Shown: piece by piece, positions 27,153 to 35,380 of the stretch
How positions within the stretch are numbered: the stretch's first letter is position 1
Layout of the letters: every line of letters begins with the position of its first letter
Assembly: GCF_003751785.1 (NCBI RefSeq)
Contig: NZ_RKIE01000003.1
Location: forward strand, 248,001-312,000
DNA: 64,000 nt
Source: Frigoribacterium sp. PhB160
Lineage (GTDB): Bacteria; Actinomycetota; Actinomycetes; Actinomycetales; Microbacteriaceae
Direction of reading: 5' to 3'
The notes under the pieces: generated by a model
The model's input: only the letters and a program-made list of their open reading frames with translations
What the model was told of the DNA's origin: nothing
The model's database searches: none
Translations under genes and position numbers: made by a program

Positions 27153-28624
27153 TTGTTCAGCACCGCCTCTAGTACTTTCTTCGCGATTGGTGACGCGACA
27201 CTGTTGCCGAACGCGGACTGGCCCTGGCCGCCGCCGTTCTCGACGACGACCGCGACGGCCACCTCGGGATCTGCGGCGGGAGCGAACCCGGTGAACCACA
27301 GGGTGTAGGGGTCTCCGGTGCCGTTCTCGGCCGTGCCGGTCTTGCCCGCCACGTCGACGCCGTCAATTCTTGCATTGCTCGCCGCGCCGTCGGCCACGTC
27401 CTGCACCATCATGTCCGTCATGGTCGACGCCGTGTCGGCGCTGATGGGCTTGCCGTACTCGCTGGGCGAGAAGTCGCCCACCGGCGAGAGGTCGGGGTTG
27501 ACGACGCTGTCGATCAGCGTGGGGTTCATCTCGGTGCCGCCGTTCGCGATGGCGGCCGAGACCATCGCCATCTGCAGCGGCGTCACGCGGTCGGAGCCCT
27601 GGCCGAACGACTGCAGCATGAGCGTCGCGTCGTCGATCGGCGAGCCGTTCGACGTCTCGGTGGGGAACCGGCTCGGGGTGACCGCCTGCGGGATCGCCAG
27701 CGACTCGTCGCCGAAGCCGAACGCCTCCGCCTGGTCGCTGAGGGCGTCGGCGCCGAGCGCGCGCCCCAGCTGGGCCATGGGGATGTTGCACGACAGGCGG
27801 AGCGCCGTCGCGATCGTGGCGTTCTCGCCGCCTCCGCAGCTGCCGCCCTCGGCGTTGTTGATGCTGGAGGTCGACTGCGGGAGCTGCAGCGTGGCCGGGT
27901 TCGGGAACTCGCTGTCGGGCGTGTAGTCGCCGCTCTCGAGCGCTGCGGCCACGGTGATCAGCTTGAACGTCGAGCCCGGCGCGTACAGGTCGCCCTCGAT
28001 CGCCCGGTTCTGCAGCGGGTCGCCCGGGTCGGCGACGAGCGCGTCGTACGCCGACTTGACGGCGTCGCGGTCGTGGCTCGCGAGCTGGTTGGGGTCGTAG
28101 CTCTCCTTCGACACCATCGCGAGGATCTTGCCGGTCTTCGGGTCCATCGCGACGACCGAGCCGGCGTTGTCGCCGAGGGCGTCGTAGGCGGTCTGCTGCA
28201 CGGCGGGGTCGATCGTCAGGTTGACGGTCGCCCCCTCGGGGTCCTGGCCGGTGAGCACCGAGTTGATCTGGTCGAAGAACTGCGCGTTGGCGTTGCCGGT
28301 GAGGTACTCGTTCATGCTGTCCTCGATGCCGCGCGCGCCCTGGCCGAGCGTGTAGTAGCCCGTCACCGGGGCGTAGACCTGCGGGTCGGGGTAGGTGCGC
28401 TGGAACTCGTAGACGTCGTCGACGGGCACCGACTGCGCCACGGCCTGGCCGCCGACCAGGATCGGCCCGCGCTGGGCGCTGTAGCTGGCGAGCAGGGTGC
28501 GGTAGTTGCGCCCGTCGGCCCGGAGGCTGTCGGCCTGGAAGGCCGTGATGTAGGTCGTCGAGAGGAAGAGCGCGACGAACATGGCCAGCACCACGAAGCT
28601 CACGCGCCTGAGTTCTTTGTTCAT
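27149..28624 (-). CDS. pbpA: Penicillin-binding protein 2 (transpeptidase, PbpA type)
   Basis: PbpA is a monofunctional class B transpeptidase that crosslinks peptidoglycan together with a SEDS glycosyltransferase. It has 491 residues: an N-terminal membrane anchor (VSFVVLAMFVALFLSTTYI), a dimerisation region, and the penicillin-binding domain with SxxK in APGSTFKLITV near residue 227, SxN in LSCNIPMAQLG near residue 283, and KTG in VAGKTGTAENG near residue 423. The ATG shares one base with the upstream stop (TGATG), and its TGA is nested in the pknA ATGA, so the segment is translationally coupled throughout. Confidence 0.95.
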   Translation of the reverse strand: MNKELRRVSFVVLAMFVALFLSTTYITAFQADSLRADGRNYRTLLASYSAQRGPILVGGQAVAQSVPVDDVYEFQRTYPDPQVYAPVTGYYTLGQGARGIEDSMNEYLTGNANAQFFDQINSVLTGQDPEGATVNLTIDPAVQQTAYDALGDNAGSVVAMDPKTGKILAMVSKESYDPNQLASHDRDAVKSAYDALVADPGDPLQNRAIEGDLYAPGSTFKLITVAAALESGDYTPDSEFPNPATLQLPQSTSSINNAEGGSCGGGENATIATALRLSCNIPMAQLGRALGADALSDQAEAFGFGDESLAIPQAVTPSRFPTETSNGSPIDDATLMLQSFGQGSDRVTPLQMAMVSAAIANGGTEMNPTLIDSVVNPDLSPVGDFSPSEYGKPISADTASTMTDMMVQDVADGAASNARIDGVDVAGKTGTAENGTGDPYTLWFTGFAPAADPEVAVAVVVENGGGQGQSAFGNSVASPIAKKVLEAVLNK

Positions 28625-30105
28625 CAGCCGATCACCGTCCTCGGTTGGTCGCGGATCGAGTCGGACAGCCGCAGCAGGAGGGCCACGATGATCCAGTTCG
28701 CCACGAGCGACGAGCCGCCCGCCGCCAGGAACGGCGCGGTGAGCCCGGTCAGGGGGATGACCCGCGTCACGCCGCCGAGGACGACGAAGACCTGCAGGGC
28801 GATGACGAACGAGACGCCGACGCCGAGCATGCGGCCGAAGTCGTCCTGGCCGACGAAGCCGATGCGGAAGCCGCGCGACACGAGCAGGAGGTAGAGCGCG
28901 AGGATCGCGAAGATGCCGGCCAGGCCGAGCTCCTCCCCGAGCGACGCGAAGATGTAGTCGCTCTCGGCGAGGGGCGTCGTCTGGGGGCGTCCCTGCCCGA
29001 GGCCGGTGCCCACGAGGCCGCCGTTCGCGAAGCCGAACAGGCCCGTCACGAGCTGGTACGACCCGCCCACCGCGGAGTACTCGGTGGCGTCGAAGGGGTT
29101 CAGCCACGCGGCGAACCGCCCCTGCACGTAGCCGAGGAAGGTGCTCGCCACGATCGCCCCGCCGAGGAAGAGCGTCAGGCCGAGGACGATCCAGCTGGCC
29201 CGGCCCGTGCCCACGTAGATCATCACGAGGAAGAGGCCGAAGTACAGCAGCGACGTGCCGAGGTCGCGCTGGAAGATGAGCACGCCCATCGCCACGACCC
29301 AGACGAGGAGGATCGGGCCGAGGTCGCGCGGCCGCGGGAACCGCATGCCGAGGATCTTCGGGCCCATGATCGACAGGTTGTCGCGCGCCGTGACGAGGTA
29401 GCCCGCGAAGAAGATCGCGAGGGTGATCTTGCCGATCTCGCCCGGCTGGAAGGAGAACGGGCCGATGTCGATCCAGACGCGGGCGTTCAGGCCGTCGCGG
29501 CCGAGACCCGGCACGAGCGGCAGCAGCAGCAGCACGATCGACGTCGCCATCGCGATGTAGCGGTAGCGGGAGAGCACGCGGTAGTTGCGGATGACGAGCA
29601 GCGCGATCAGCGCGATCGCCATGGCCATCGCCGTCCACGCGATCTGCTTGATGCCGAGGGCGCCCCAGCCCGACCTGCCCTCGGCGAGGTCGAGGCGGTA
29701 GATCATGGCGATGCCGACGCCGTTGAGCGCGAGGGCGATCGGCATGATGAACGGGTCGGCCTCGCGGGCGACGACCCGCAGCACGAGGTGGAAGACCAGG
29801 GCGAGGCCCAGGATGCTCGACCCGGCGATCAGGACGCTCGGGTCGATCTCGCCCAGCGCCCCGAGCTGCACCAGCACGACGGCCGCGGCGCAGATGCCCG
29901 CCGCGATGACCAGCATCAGCAGCTCGAGGTTGCGGAGCTTCGCCGGCTGGCGGAGGCGGATCGTGATCGCCTGCGTGAAGTTCTGGGGTGGGGCGGAGGC
30001 GGGGGAGGCGGACGTCGGGGACTGCCCCGCGCCTCCGGACCGCGGCGACTGGCGGTCGATCAGCTCGGTCGAGGCGTCGTCGCCCGTGCGGTCACTCGGC
30101 GGCAT
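28624..30105 (-). CDS. rodA: SEDS family peptidoglycan glycosyltransferase (FtsW/RodA)
   Basis: SEDS proteins polymerise lipid II with a partner class B PBP, here clearly the adjacent pbpA. The 493-residue protein has an N-terminal cytoplasmic tail of about 50 residues and at least ten membrane helices. Conserved features include the lipid II-binding loop region NARVWIDIGPFSFQPGEIGK near residue 211, FQRDLGTSLLYFG, and the C-terminal TGLTAPFLAAGGSSL. Position in the fhaA-pknB island suggests the RodA/SpoVE branch used with PbpA, but FtsW cannot be excluded. Its start overlaps pstP by 14 bases. The N-terminal tail contains a GCGCCTCC word. Confidence 0.93.
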   Translation of the reverse strand: MPPSDRTGDDASTELIDRQSPRSGGAGQSPTSASPASAPPQNFTQAITIRLRQPAKLRNLELLMLVIAAGICAAAVVLVQLGALGEIDPSVLIAGSSILGLALVFHLVLRVVAREADPFIMPIALALNGVGIAMIYRLDLAEGRSGWGALGIKQIAWTAMAMAIALIALLVIRNYRVLSRYRYIAMATSIVLLLLPLVPGLGRDGLNARVWIDIGPFSFQPGEIGKITLAIFFAGYLVTARDNLSIMGPKILGMRFPRPRDLGPILLVWVVAMGVLIFQRDLGTSLLYFGLFLVMIYVGTGRASWIVLGLTLFLGGAIVASTFLGYVQGRFAAWLNPFDATEYSAVGGSYQLVTGLFGFANGGLVGTGLGQGRPQTTPLAESDYIFASLGEELGLAGIFAILALYLLLVSRGFRIGFVGQDDFGRMLGVGVSFVIALQVFVVLGGVTRVIPLTGLTAPFLAAGGSSLVANWIIVALLLRLSDSIRDQPRTVIG

Positions 30106-31333
30106 CGGTCAGCCTCTCGACGATGGCTCGCGCGTCGCGGAGCGAGTCGGCGTTGATCGTGTCGGAGACGGTCTGCTGCGTGTAGTTCGGCAGGTCGGCC
30201 ACCTGGAGGTCGGTCTGTTCGAAGACCTCGCTGAGCGTGATCGGCCCGAGGCTCTGCTGGACGCCGCGGTAGATGACGACCGTGCCGCCGTCCTCGCCGA
30301 CGTAGTAATGGTCTTGGGTCCACTGGTAGGCGAGCACGAGGCCCGCGACGAGGGCGCCGACGGCCACGACGAGGGCGACGAGCCAGGTCACGCGTCGGCG
30401 TCGCCGGCGGCGGCGGTCTTCCGCGATGAGCTCGGCGAGGTACTCGTCGGACTCGGGCTCGAAGTGGCTGTCCTCCGGCGTGCTCGCGACCTTGAGGGGG
30501 TGCAGCAGGATCGTCGGCAGGCGGAGGGGCTTGCGCCCGGCCTCGGCCTCGAAGGTGAGCGGCACGGAGGCCGAGCCGACCGTGACCGGGGGCTCGACGG
30601 CCGAGTCGCCCGTCTCGTCGACGTCGACGACCACGACGGTCACGTTGTCGGGGGCGCCGTGGTCGAGGGTCTCCTTCACCAGCCGGCGCGCGGTCTCGTC
30701 GGCGTCGAGGCCGGCGCCGAGGGCCTTCTTGATCCGGTCTTCGGCGAGGTAGCTGCTGAGGCCGTCCGAGCAGATCAGCCACCGGTCGCCCGGCTGCGTG
30801 CCGAGGGTCGCCGTGTCGATCTCGGGGGCGGCGTCGACGTCGCCGAGCACGCGCATGAGCACGCTGCGCCGGGGGTGCACCGCCGCCTCCTCGGGCGTGA
30901 TGCGGCCGCTGTCGACCAGGCGCTGGACGAACGTGTGGTCGGAGGTGATCTGGCTGAGCTCCTCCTCGCGCCACAGGTAGATGCGCGAGTCGCCGATGTG
31001 GGCGATGGCCATGCTGTCGCCCACGCGGAGCATGGCGCTCACCGTGGTGCCCATGCCGGTGAGCTCCTGGTGCTCGAACACCGTCTCGGCGAGCAGCTGG
31101 TTCGCCGCGATCAGCGACGACTGCAGGGCGAACTCGGCGTCGCCGGGGGAGGTGTACTGCCGGTCGGTCTCGCGGATGCGACGGATCGCGATCGCCGACG
31201 CGACGTCGCCGCCCGCGTGCCCGCCCATGCCGTCGGCGACCACGAACAACCGGGTGCCGGCATAGCCGGAGTCTTGGTTGTTCGAGCGGATCTTGCCCAC
31301 GTCGGACAGAGCAGCACTCTTGGGCTGGGTCAT
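30092..31333 (-). CDS. pstP: PP2C-type serine/threonine phosphatase PstP
   Basis: PstP reverses PknA/PknB phosphorylation. The catalytic domain (residues about 5-240) has the metal-binding motifs RSNNQDSGYAG, VVADGMGGHAGGDVAS, IAHIGDSRIYL, LICSDGLSSYL and GAPDNVTVVVVDV. A juxtamembrane Arg-rich stretch (RRRRRRRVTW) precedes one membrane helix (LVALVVAVGALVAGLVLAY) and a short extracellular domain of about 85 residues. The architecture is the same as mycobacterial PstP. The gene is 6 bases from fhaB and overlaps the SEDS gene. Confidence 0.95.
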   Translation of the reverse strand: MTQPKSAALSDVGKIRSNNQDSGYAGTRLFVVADGMGGHAGGDVASAIAIRRIRETDRQYTSPGDAEFALQSSLIAANQLLAETVFEHQELTGMGTTVSAMLRVGDSMAIAHIGDSRIYLWREEELSQITSDHTFVQRLVDSGRITPEEAAVHPRRSVLMRVLGDVDAAPEIDTATLGTQPGDRWLICSDGLSSYLAEDRIKKALGAGLDADETARRLVKETLDHGAPDNVTVVVVDVDETGDSAVEPPVTVGSASVPLTFEAEAGRKPLRLPTILLHPLKVASTPEDSHFEPESDEYLAELIAEDRRRRRRRRVTWLVALVVAVGALVAGLVLAYQWTQDHYYVGEDGGTVVIYRGVQQSLGPITLSEVFEQTDLQVADLPNYTQQTVSDTINADSLRDARAIVERLTDAAE

Positions 31334-31339
31334 GGGGGC

Positions 31340-31876
31340 CTACCGCCGGAGCTCGAAGCTCGTCTGGCCGATCGTCACGACGGAGCCCGCGGGCACCGGG
31401 GTCGGGACCGTCACGCGCTCGCCGTCGAGGAACGTGCCGTTGGTGGAGTCGAGGTCTTGCACGACCCAGCGACCGTTCCAGAGCATGAGGCGGGCGTGGT
31501 GGGTCGAGGTGTAGTCGTCGCGGATGACGAGGTTGCTCTCCTGCGAGCGACCGATCGTCAGCGGGCCGCCGCCCAGGGGCATCTCGAGGCCGGCCTTCGC
31601 GCCCTTGGTGATCACGAGGCGGCCTGCGGGACCGTCGGCGACGGGGGCGGCCGACGCCGCGCCTCCGGACGAGGAGGGGGCCGCGGGGGCTCGCGGGGCG
31701 GCGGGCGCGGGAGGCGCGGCGGCCGCCGCCTGCACCGGCTGCTGATCGCTCGGCAGCTTGCGCGTGCGGTTGCCGAACAGGTCGGAGCGCAGGGCGAACA
31801 CGATGGCGAAGACGAACAGCCAGAGCACCGCCAGGAAGCCGAGGCGGAGCGCCAGGAGGGTGAGTTCACTGGTCAC
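31340..31876 (-). CDS. fhaB: FHA domain protein FhaB (FipA)
   Basis: FhaB reads phosphothreonine marks laid by PknA/PknB and connects them to FtsZ/FtsQ and wall synthesis in mycobacteria. Residues about 8-30 form a membrane helix. A Pro/Ala-rich linker (about 45-80) follows, then the FHA domain with LTIGRSQESNLVIRDDYTS, THHARL and DLDSTNGTFLDGE. The GTG start lies in the fhaA stop (GTGA). The linker contains two GCGCCTCC/GGAGGCGC words, which is consistent with its low constraint. Confidence 0.93.
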   Translation of the reverse strand: MTSELTLLALRLGFLAVLWLFVFAIVFALRSDLFGNRTRKLPSDQQPVQAAAAAPPAPAAPRAPAAPSSSGGAASAAPVADGPAGRLVITKGAKAGLEMPLGGGPLTIGRSQESNLVIRDDYTSTHHARLMLWNGRWVVQDLDSTNGTFLDGERVTVPTPVPAGSVVTIGQTSFELRR

Positions 31877-32574
31877 CGATCGACCCCTCTCTCGAAGGGG
31901 TCGGGCGTCGACGACTGGGGCAGCACCCGGAACACGATACGCGTACGGCCGATCTCGATCGTCGAGTCGGGCTGCAGCGGCGCCTTCATGACCGGGTTGC
32001 CGTTGAGCTTCGAGCCGTTAGTCGAGCCGAGGTCTCGGACCTGGCCGTGCTGGCCGTCCCACAGGATCTCGACGTGCTGACGGCTCGTGCCGGTGTCGGA
32101 GATGGTGATGTCGGCGTCGCTGCCGCGCCCGATCACCGTGCGCTGACCGACCAGGGCGTGACGTCGGCCGTCGATCTCGACGAAGGGGCGCCACTTGACC
32201 TCGCCGCGCACGTTGCGCGACTCGACCTGCATGATGCCGACGCTGAGCGAGTCGTCTTCTCGGAGGCGGACGCCGAGCGGCCCGGCGAAGCTGTAGCCCT
32301 GCGCGGTCGCGTGGCGCTGGGTCAGCTGCGTGAGCTCGTCGATCAGCGTCGACCCGATGGCCGACATCGTGGAGTAGTCGGCGGGGGAGAGCCGGACCAG
32401 CAGCTCGTTCGGGACGAGGATTCGGTCGCGGGAGACCACGGCTGCCCTCGTGTCGAGCTCGCGACGCAGGGCGTTCGTGATCTCGAGGGGTTGCACGCCC
32501 GAACGGAACGTCTTGGCGAAGGCGCCGTTGACGGCGCGCTCCAGCCCACGTTCGAAGTTGTCGAGCAGTCCCAT
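31873..32574 (-). CDS. fhaA: FHA domain protein FhaA (DUF3662-FHA)
   Basis: FhaA regulates peptidoglycan precursor export and polar growth through phospho-MviN binding in mycobacteria. The N-terminal DUF3662 domain (MGLLDNFERGLERAVNGAF onwards, to about residue 120) and the C-terminal FHA domain (VIGRGSDADITISDTGTSRQH and RDLGSTNGSKLNG) are both present. At 233 residues it is shorter than mycobacterial FhaA because the disordered linker is nearly absent. GGAGA precedes the ATG. It is the first gene of the seven-gene wall-growth island and diverges from tRNA-Leu. Confidence 0.94.
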   Translation of the reverse strand: MGLLDNFERGLERAVNGAFAKTFRSGVQPLEITNALRRELDTRAAVVSRDRILVPNELLVRLSPADYSTMSAIGSTLIDELTQLTQRHATAQGYSFAGPLGVRLREDDSLSVGIMQVESRNVRGEVKWRPFVEIDGRRHALVGQRTVIGRGSDADITISDTGTSRQHVEILWDGQHGQVRDLGSTNGSKLNGNPVMKAPLQPDSTIEIGRTRIVFRVLPQSSTPDPFERGVDR

Positions 32575-32606
32575 CGGTCTCCAGGTAGGGGGTCACGGGT
32601 CGCCCG

Positions 32607-32612
32607 ATACTA
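32607..32612 (-). promoter_or_regulatory. Candidate -10 element of the fhaA operon
   Basis: TAGTAT on the minus strand lies 32 bases before the fhaA ATG and implies a short leader containing its Shine-Dalgarno sequence. Confidence 0.55.
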
Positions 32613-32704
32613 GCGGGGTCGGGTGGAGCTCCGCCCTCCGCGGGCCGCCCGGGGGCCGGGCGCGCCGCCTCGGGGGCTCGCGTCATGCTAGTGTTCTCGA
32701 GTTC

Positions 32705-32788
32705 GCGCGAGTGGCGGAATTGGCAGACGCGCTGGCTTCAGGTGCCAGTGCTCGAAAGGGCGTGGGGGTTCAAGTCCCCCCTCGCGCA
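32705..32788 (+). tRNA. tRNA-Leu (CAG anticodon)
   Basis: The 84-base gene has acceptor GCGCGAG/CTCGCGC and a class II long variable arm. The anticodon stem CTGGC/GCCAG encloses TTCAGGT (anticodon CAG). The T arm contains GGGTTCAAGTCCC. A tRNA-Leu divergent from fhaA is a conserved actinobacterial arrangement. Confidence 0.96.
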
Positions 32789-32790
32789 CG

Positions 32791-32834
32791 CGAACGAAAA
32801 AGGCTCTCCCTCGGGGGGGCCTTTTTTTCGTTCG
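32791..32834. terminator. Bidirectional intrinsic terminator after tRNA-Leu
   Basis: CGAACGAAAAAGGC pairs with GCCTTTTTTTCGTTCG, giving A and T tracts on both strands. It terminates the tRNA and the converging SRAP gene. Confidence 0.9.
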
Positions 32835-32846
32835 AGTGCTCGTCGA

Positions 32847-32871
32847 CTGCGCCGCCGCTGCTGCGGCGCAG
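32847..32871. repeat. GC-rich hairpin, second copy
   Basis: CTGCGCCGC pairs with GCGGCGCAG around CGCTGCT. It matches the hairpin at 18968-18994 except for one loop base and the outer pair. It ends 4 bases before the SRAP stop codon at 32876. Confidence 0.7.
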
Positions 32872-32875
32872 GCCG

Positions 32876-33559
32876 TCAGGGGAGTGGCTCGATGAGGCGC
32901 GGGCCGTTGTTGCGGACGTTGTTCGCGTCGCGGCTGACCTCGTGGTGCACCAGGTCGTGCGCCACCTCGTACGAGTCGCGGTCGAGCAGCTGCAGCAGCT
33001 CGTCGGTGCCGAGGTGGTCGCCGAGCCAGTCGTCGTACGAGTCGGGTGCCAGGCAGGCGGGCATTCGGTCGTGCACCTCGCCCGGCGAGACGTGCGAGTC
33101 GCGGGTGATGACCGACATCGACAGCACCCACCGGTCGGGGTCGTCGTCGGCCTTCGCCGGATCGGGCCACGCGCTCATCACGCCCGCCATCGCGAGCCCC
33201 GTGCCGGGCTGGTGGATGAAGTGCGGCTGCTTGCCGGTCTCGGTGACGACCCACTCGTAGTAGCCGAGCGCCGGCACGATGCAGCGCGCCTGCGCGAACG
33301 GCCGACGGAACATGCCGCTCGTCGCGACCGTCTCGATGCGCGCGTTGATCGGCTGGGGCCTCTTCTTCAGGTCGGGGTACCAGGACGGCGTCAGCCCCCA
33401 GCGGGCCAGGGGCATCTCGCGCGACCCGTGGCGCTCGCGGACGACCGGCACCGCGGTCGTCGGGGCGACGTTGAAGTCGTCGGGCAGGTCGCCGAGCCCG
33501 TCGAGCAGGCTCGGCAGCAGGTCGGAGGTGGCTCGGGCGATGACGTAGCGGCCGCACAT
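32876..33559 (-). CDS. SOS response-associated peptidase (SRAP/YedK/HMCES)
   Basis: SRAP proteins form a thiazolidine crosslink with abasic sites in single-stranded DNA and shield them. Cys2, the crosslinking residue, is exposed after Met removal in MCGRYVIARA. Also present are NVAPTTAVPVV, the conserved Asn in PINARIET near residue 78, the Glu in GYYEWVVTE near residue 108, and the His in VHDRMPACL near residue 164. The ATG at 33559 is fixed by the Cys2 requirement. The protein has 227 residues. It diverges from the universal stress gene. No LexA box is obvious. Confidence 0.93.
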   Translation of the reverse strand: MCGRYVIARATSDLLPSLLDGLGDLPDDFNVAPTTAVPVVRERHGSREMPLARWGLTPSWYPDLKKRPQPINARIETVATSGMFRRPFAQARCIVPALGYYEWVVTETGKQPHFIHQPGTGLAMAGVMSAWPDPAKADDDPDRWVLSMSVITRDSHVSPGEVHDRMPACLAPDSYDDWLGDHLGTDELLQLLDRDSYEVAHDLVHHEVSRDANNVRNNGPRLIEPLP

Positions 33560-33648
33560 GCCGCCAGTCTGCTCCGGGCCGCCGACATCGGGCAGGCGGG
33601 CGGGACTGGGGGTCGACCCGCGCCTCCTGCGGTGCGACACTGTGCGGC

Positions 33649-34167
33649 ATGGACGGCAGCGTGGGCAGCATCCGAGGGTTCGTCGTCGTGGGCGTCGTGC
33701 CGACGACCGCCGTGGCCGTGGTCGAGCGCGCCGCCGAGTTCGCGGCGCGGTTCGGCACGGGCCTCGCCTGCGTGACCGTCGAGCCCGACCGCATGGCGTT
33801 CGCCGAGGGCATCGACGGCACCGTGCTCTCGTACCCCCTCGATCCCGACAGCTACGCCGCCGAGATCGAGTTCGACCCCGCCCTGGAGGCGCGGCTCGCC
33901 CCGATCGCCCGCGCCCACGGCGTCGAGCTGGCCCCGTTCGCCCTCGTGGGGGAGCCCGCGAGCGTGCTGGGCGTCCTCGCCGAGCGCGTCGACGCGCCGA
34001 TGATCGTCGTCGGCAGCCGGGAAGCGGGGCTCCGCGGCAGCGTGCGGGAGTTCTTCGCCGGCAGCGTGGCGCTGCACCTCAGCCACCGGCAGCACCGGCC
34101 GGTCGTCGTCGTGCCGCTCGCTCCCGTCGCTCGCGCCGAGGCGCTGCCGTGGGAGGACGAGCTCTAG
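33649..34167 (+). CDS. Universal stress protein family (UspA-like)
   Basis: A single Usp domain in 172 residues: the first strand GFVVVGVVPTTAVAVVERAAEFAARFG, then the nucleotide-loop region VVGSREAGLRGSVREFFAGSVALHLSHRQHRPVVVVP in pieces near residues 122-158. The pattern G-x(2)-G-x(9)-G-S is approximated by SREAGLRGSVREFFAGSV, so ATP binding is plausible. Such proteins accumulate under stress but the target here is unknown. The insertion around residues 55-75 is atypical. It converges on the cation efflux gene. Confidence 0.8.
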   Translation: MDGSVGSIRGFVVVGVVPTTAVAVVERAAEFAARFGTGLACVTVEPDRMAFAEGIDGTVLSYPLDPDSYAAEIEFDPALEARLAPIARAHGVELAPFALVGEPASVLGVLAERVDAPMIVVGSREAGLRGSVREFFAGSVALHLSHRQHRPVVVVPLAPVARAEALPWEDEL

Positions 34168-34227
34168 CCGAGCCCTCCGAGCTCCTCGCGCGAGGCGGGC
34201 GGGTCCGCCCGAGCCGCACGGCCCGCG

Positions 34228-35142
34228 TCAGACGTGCGTCGACCGCTCGTGCTCGGCGTGGTCGACCGGCTCGAGCTGGAACGTCGCGTGCTCGACCTCG
34301 AAGTGCGCCGCGAGGCACTTGTCGAGGGCGTCGAGCGTCTCGTCGACCTTCATGTCGCAGAACACCTCGCGCTCGACCACGACGTGCGCGGAGAAGACCG
34401 TCGCCCCGCTCGTGATCTGCCAGGCGTGCACGTCGTGGGCCGAGACGACGCCCGGGGTCCCCGCGATGTGCGAGCGGACGTCGTCGAGGTCGATGTCGCC
34501 CGGCGCCGAGCCGAAGAGCACCCGCAGCGCCTCGCGCAGCAGCGACCAGGCACGCGGCACGATCATCGCCGCGATGATGATCGACCCGACCGAGTCGGCC
34601 TGCACGAACCCGGTCGTCAGCACGACCACCGACGCGACGACGACCGCGGCCGAGCCGAGCAGGTCGCCGAGCACCTCGAGGTAGGCGCCGCGCATGTTGA
34701 TCGAGTGGGTGGCTCCGCCGCGCAGCACGAGCAGGGCGACGACGTTCGTCGCGCCGCCCACGAGGCCGACGACGAGCATCGGCACGCCCAGCACCTCGTG
34801 CTGACCCGGGTCGAGCAGTCGGCCGACCGCGGCGACGGCGACCGACACCGAGACCGCGACGAGCACGAGGCCGTTGACGAGCGCCGCGAAGACCTCGGCG
34901 CGACGGTAGCCGTAGGTCTGGCGCCCGCTCGCGGGGCGGGCGGCGACGATCGTCGCCACGAGCGCGATGACGAGGCCGGCGAGGTCGGAGAACATGTGCC
35001 CGCTGTCGGCGAGCAGGGCCAGCGAGCCCGAGAGGACGGCGCCGAGCAGCTGCGCCACGAGGCCGACCGCGATGACGACGATGGCCAGGCGCAGCCGACG
35101 GCCGTCGGCCGCCATGTGGCCGTGCGAGTGGTCGTGCGCCAT
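34228..35142 (-). CDS. Cation diffusion facilitator (CzcD-like)
   Basis: CDF transporters exchange cytoplasmic divalent metal for protons. The 304-residue protein has a His-rich N-terminus (HDHSHGHM), six membrane segments, the TM2 metal site LADSGHMFSDLAG, and a cytoplasmic C-terminal domain after residue 205. The TM5 site is ENVIRONMENT-like HxxxD in zinc CDFs but here reads YLEVLGDLLGS, with Glu replacing the first His. That pattern is, from memory, common among actinobacterial CDFs and may shift metal preference. AGGAGG lies 12 bases before the ATG. Confidence 0.9.
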   Translation of the reverse strand: MAHDHSHGHMAADGRRLRLAIVVIAVGLVAQLLGAVLSGSLALLADSGHMFSDLAGLVIALVATIVAARPASGRQTYGYRRAEVFAALVNGLVLVAVSVSVAVAAVGRLLDPGQHEVLGVPMLVVGLVGGATNVVALLVLRGGATHSINMRGAYLEVLGDLLGSAAVVVASVVVLTTGFVQADSVGSIIIAAMIVPRAWSLLREALRVLFGSAPGDIDLDDVRSHIAGTPGVVSAHDVHAWQITSGATVFSAHVVVEREVFCDMKVDETLDALDKCLAAHFEVEHATFQLEPVDHAEHERSTHV

Positions 35143-35380
35143 GGGGATGGTGCCTCCTCGTCCGTGCCGCGGGGCAGGACCGTGTCGGGGGCCTCGTCGG
35201 GTGCCGAGGGCGACGTCGAATCTACCGTCGAGGGCCGTGCCCCGACAGGCCGCGGGCCCAGTCGATGACGAGTCTCATCATCGTGCTCACGGGGCCGGTC
35301 ACGACCGGGTCGGGCGGGGGCGGGGCACGTCGGCCCCGGGGCGGAGGGCGCAGGAGGCGCGGGGCGGGCAGGCTGGGCCG

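Noticed and set aside
32705-32788. Integration of a mobile element at tRNA-Leu
   Set aside because: No integrase, no direct repeat of the tRNA 3' end, and the conserved fhaA neighbour is intact on the other side.
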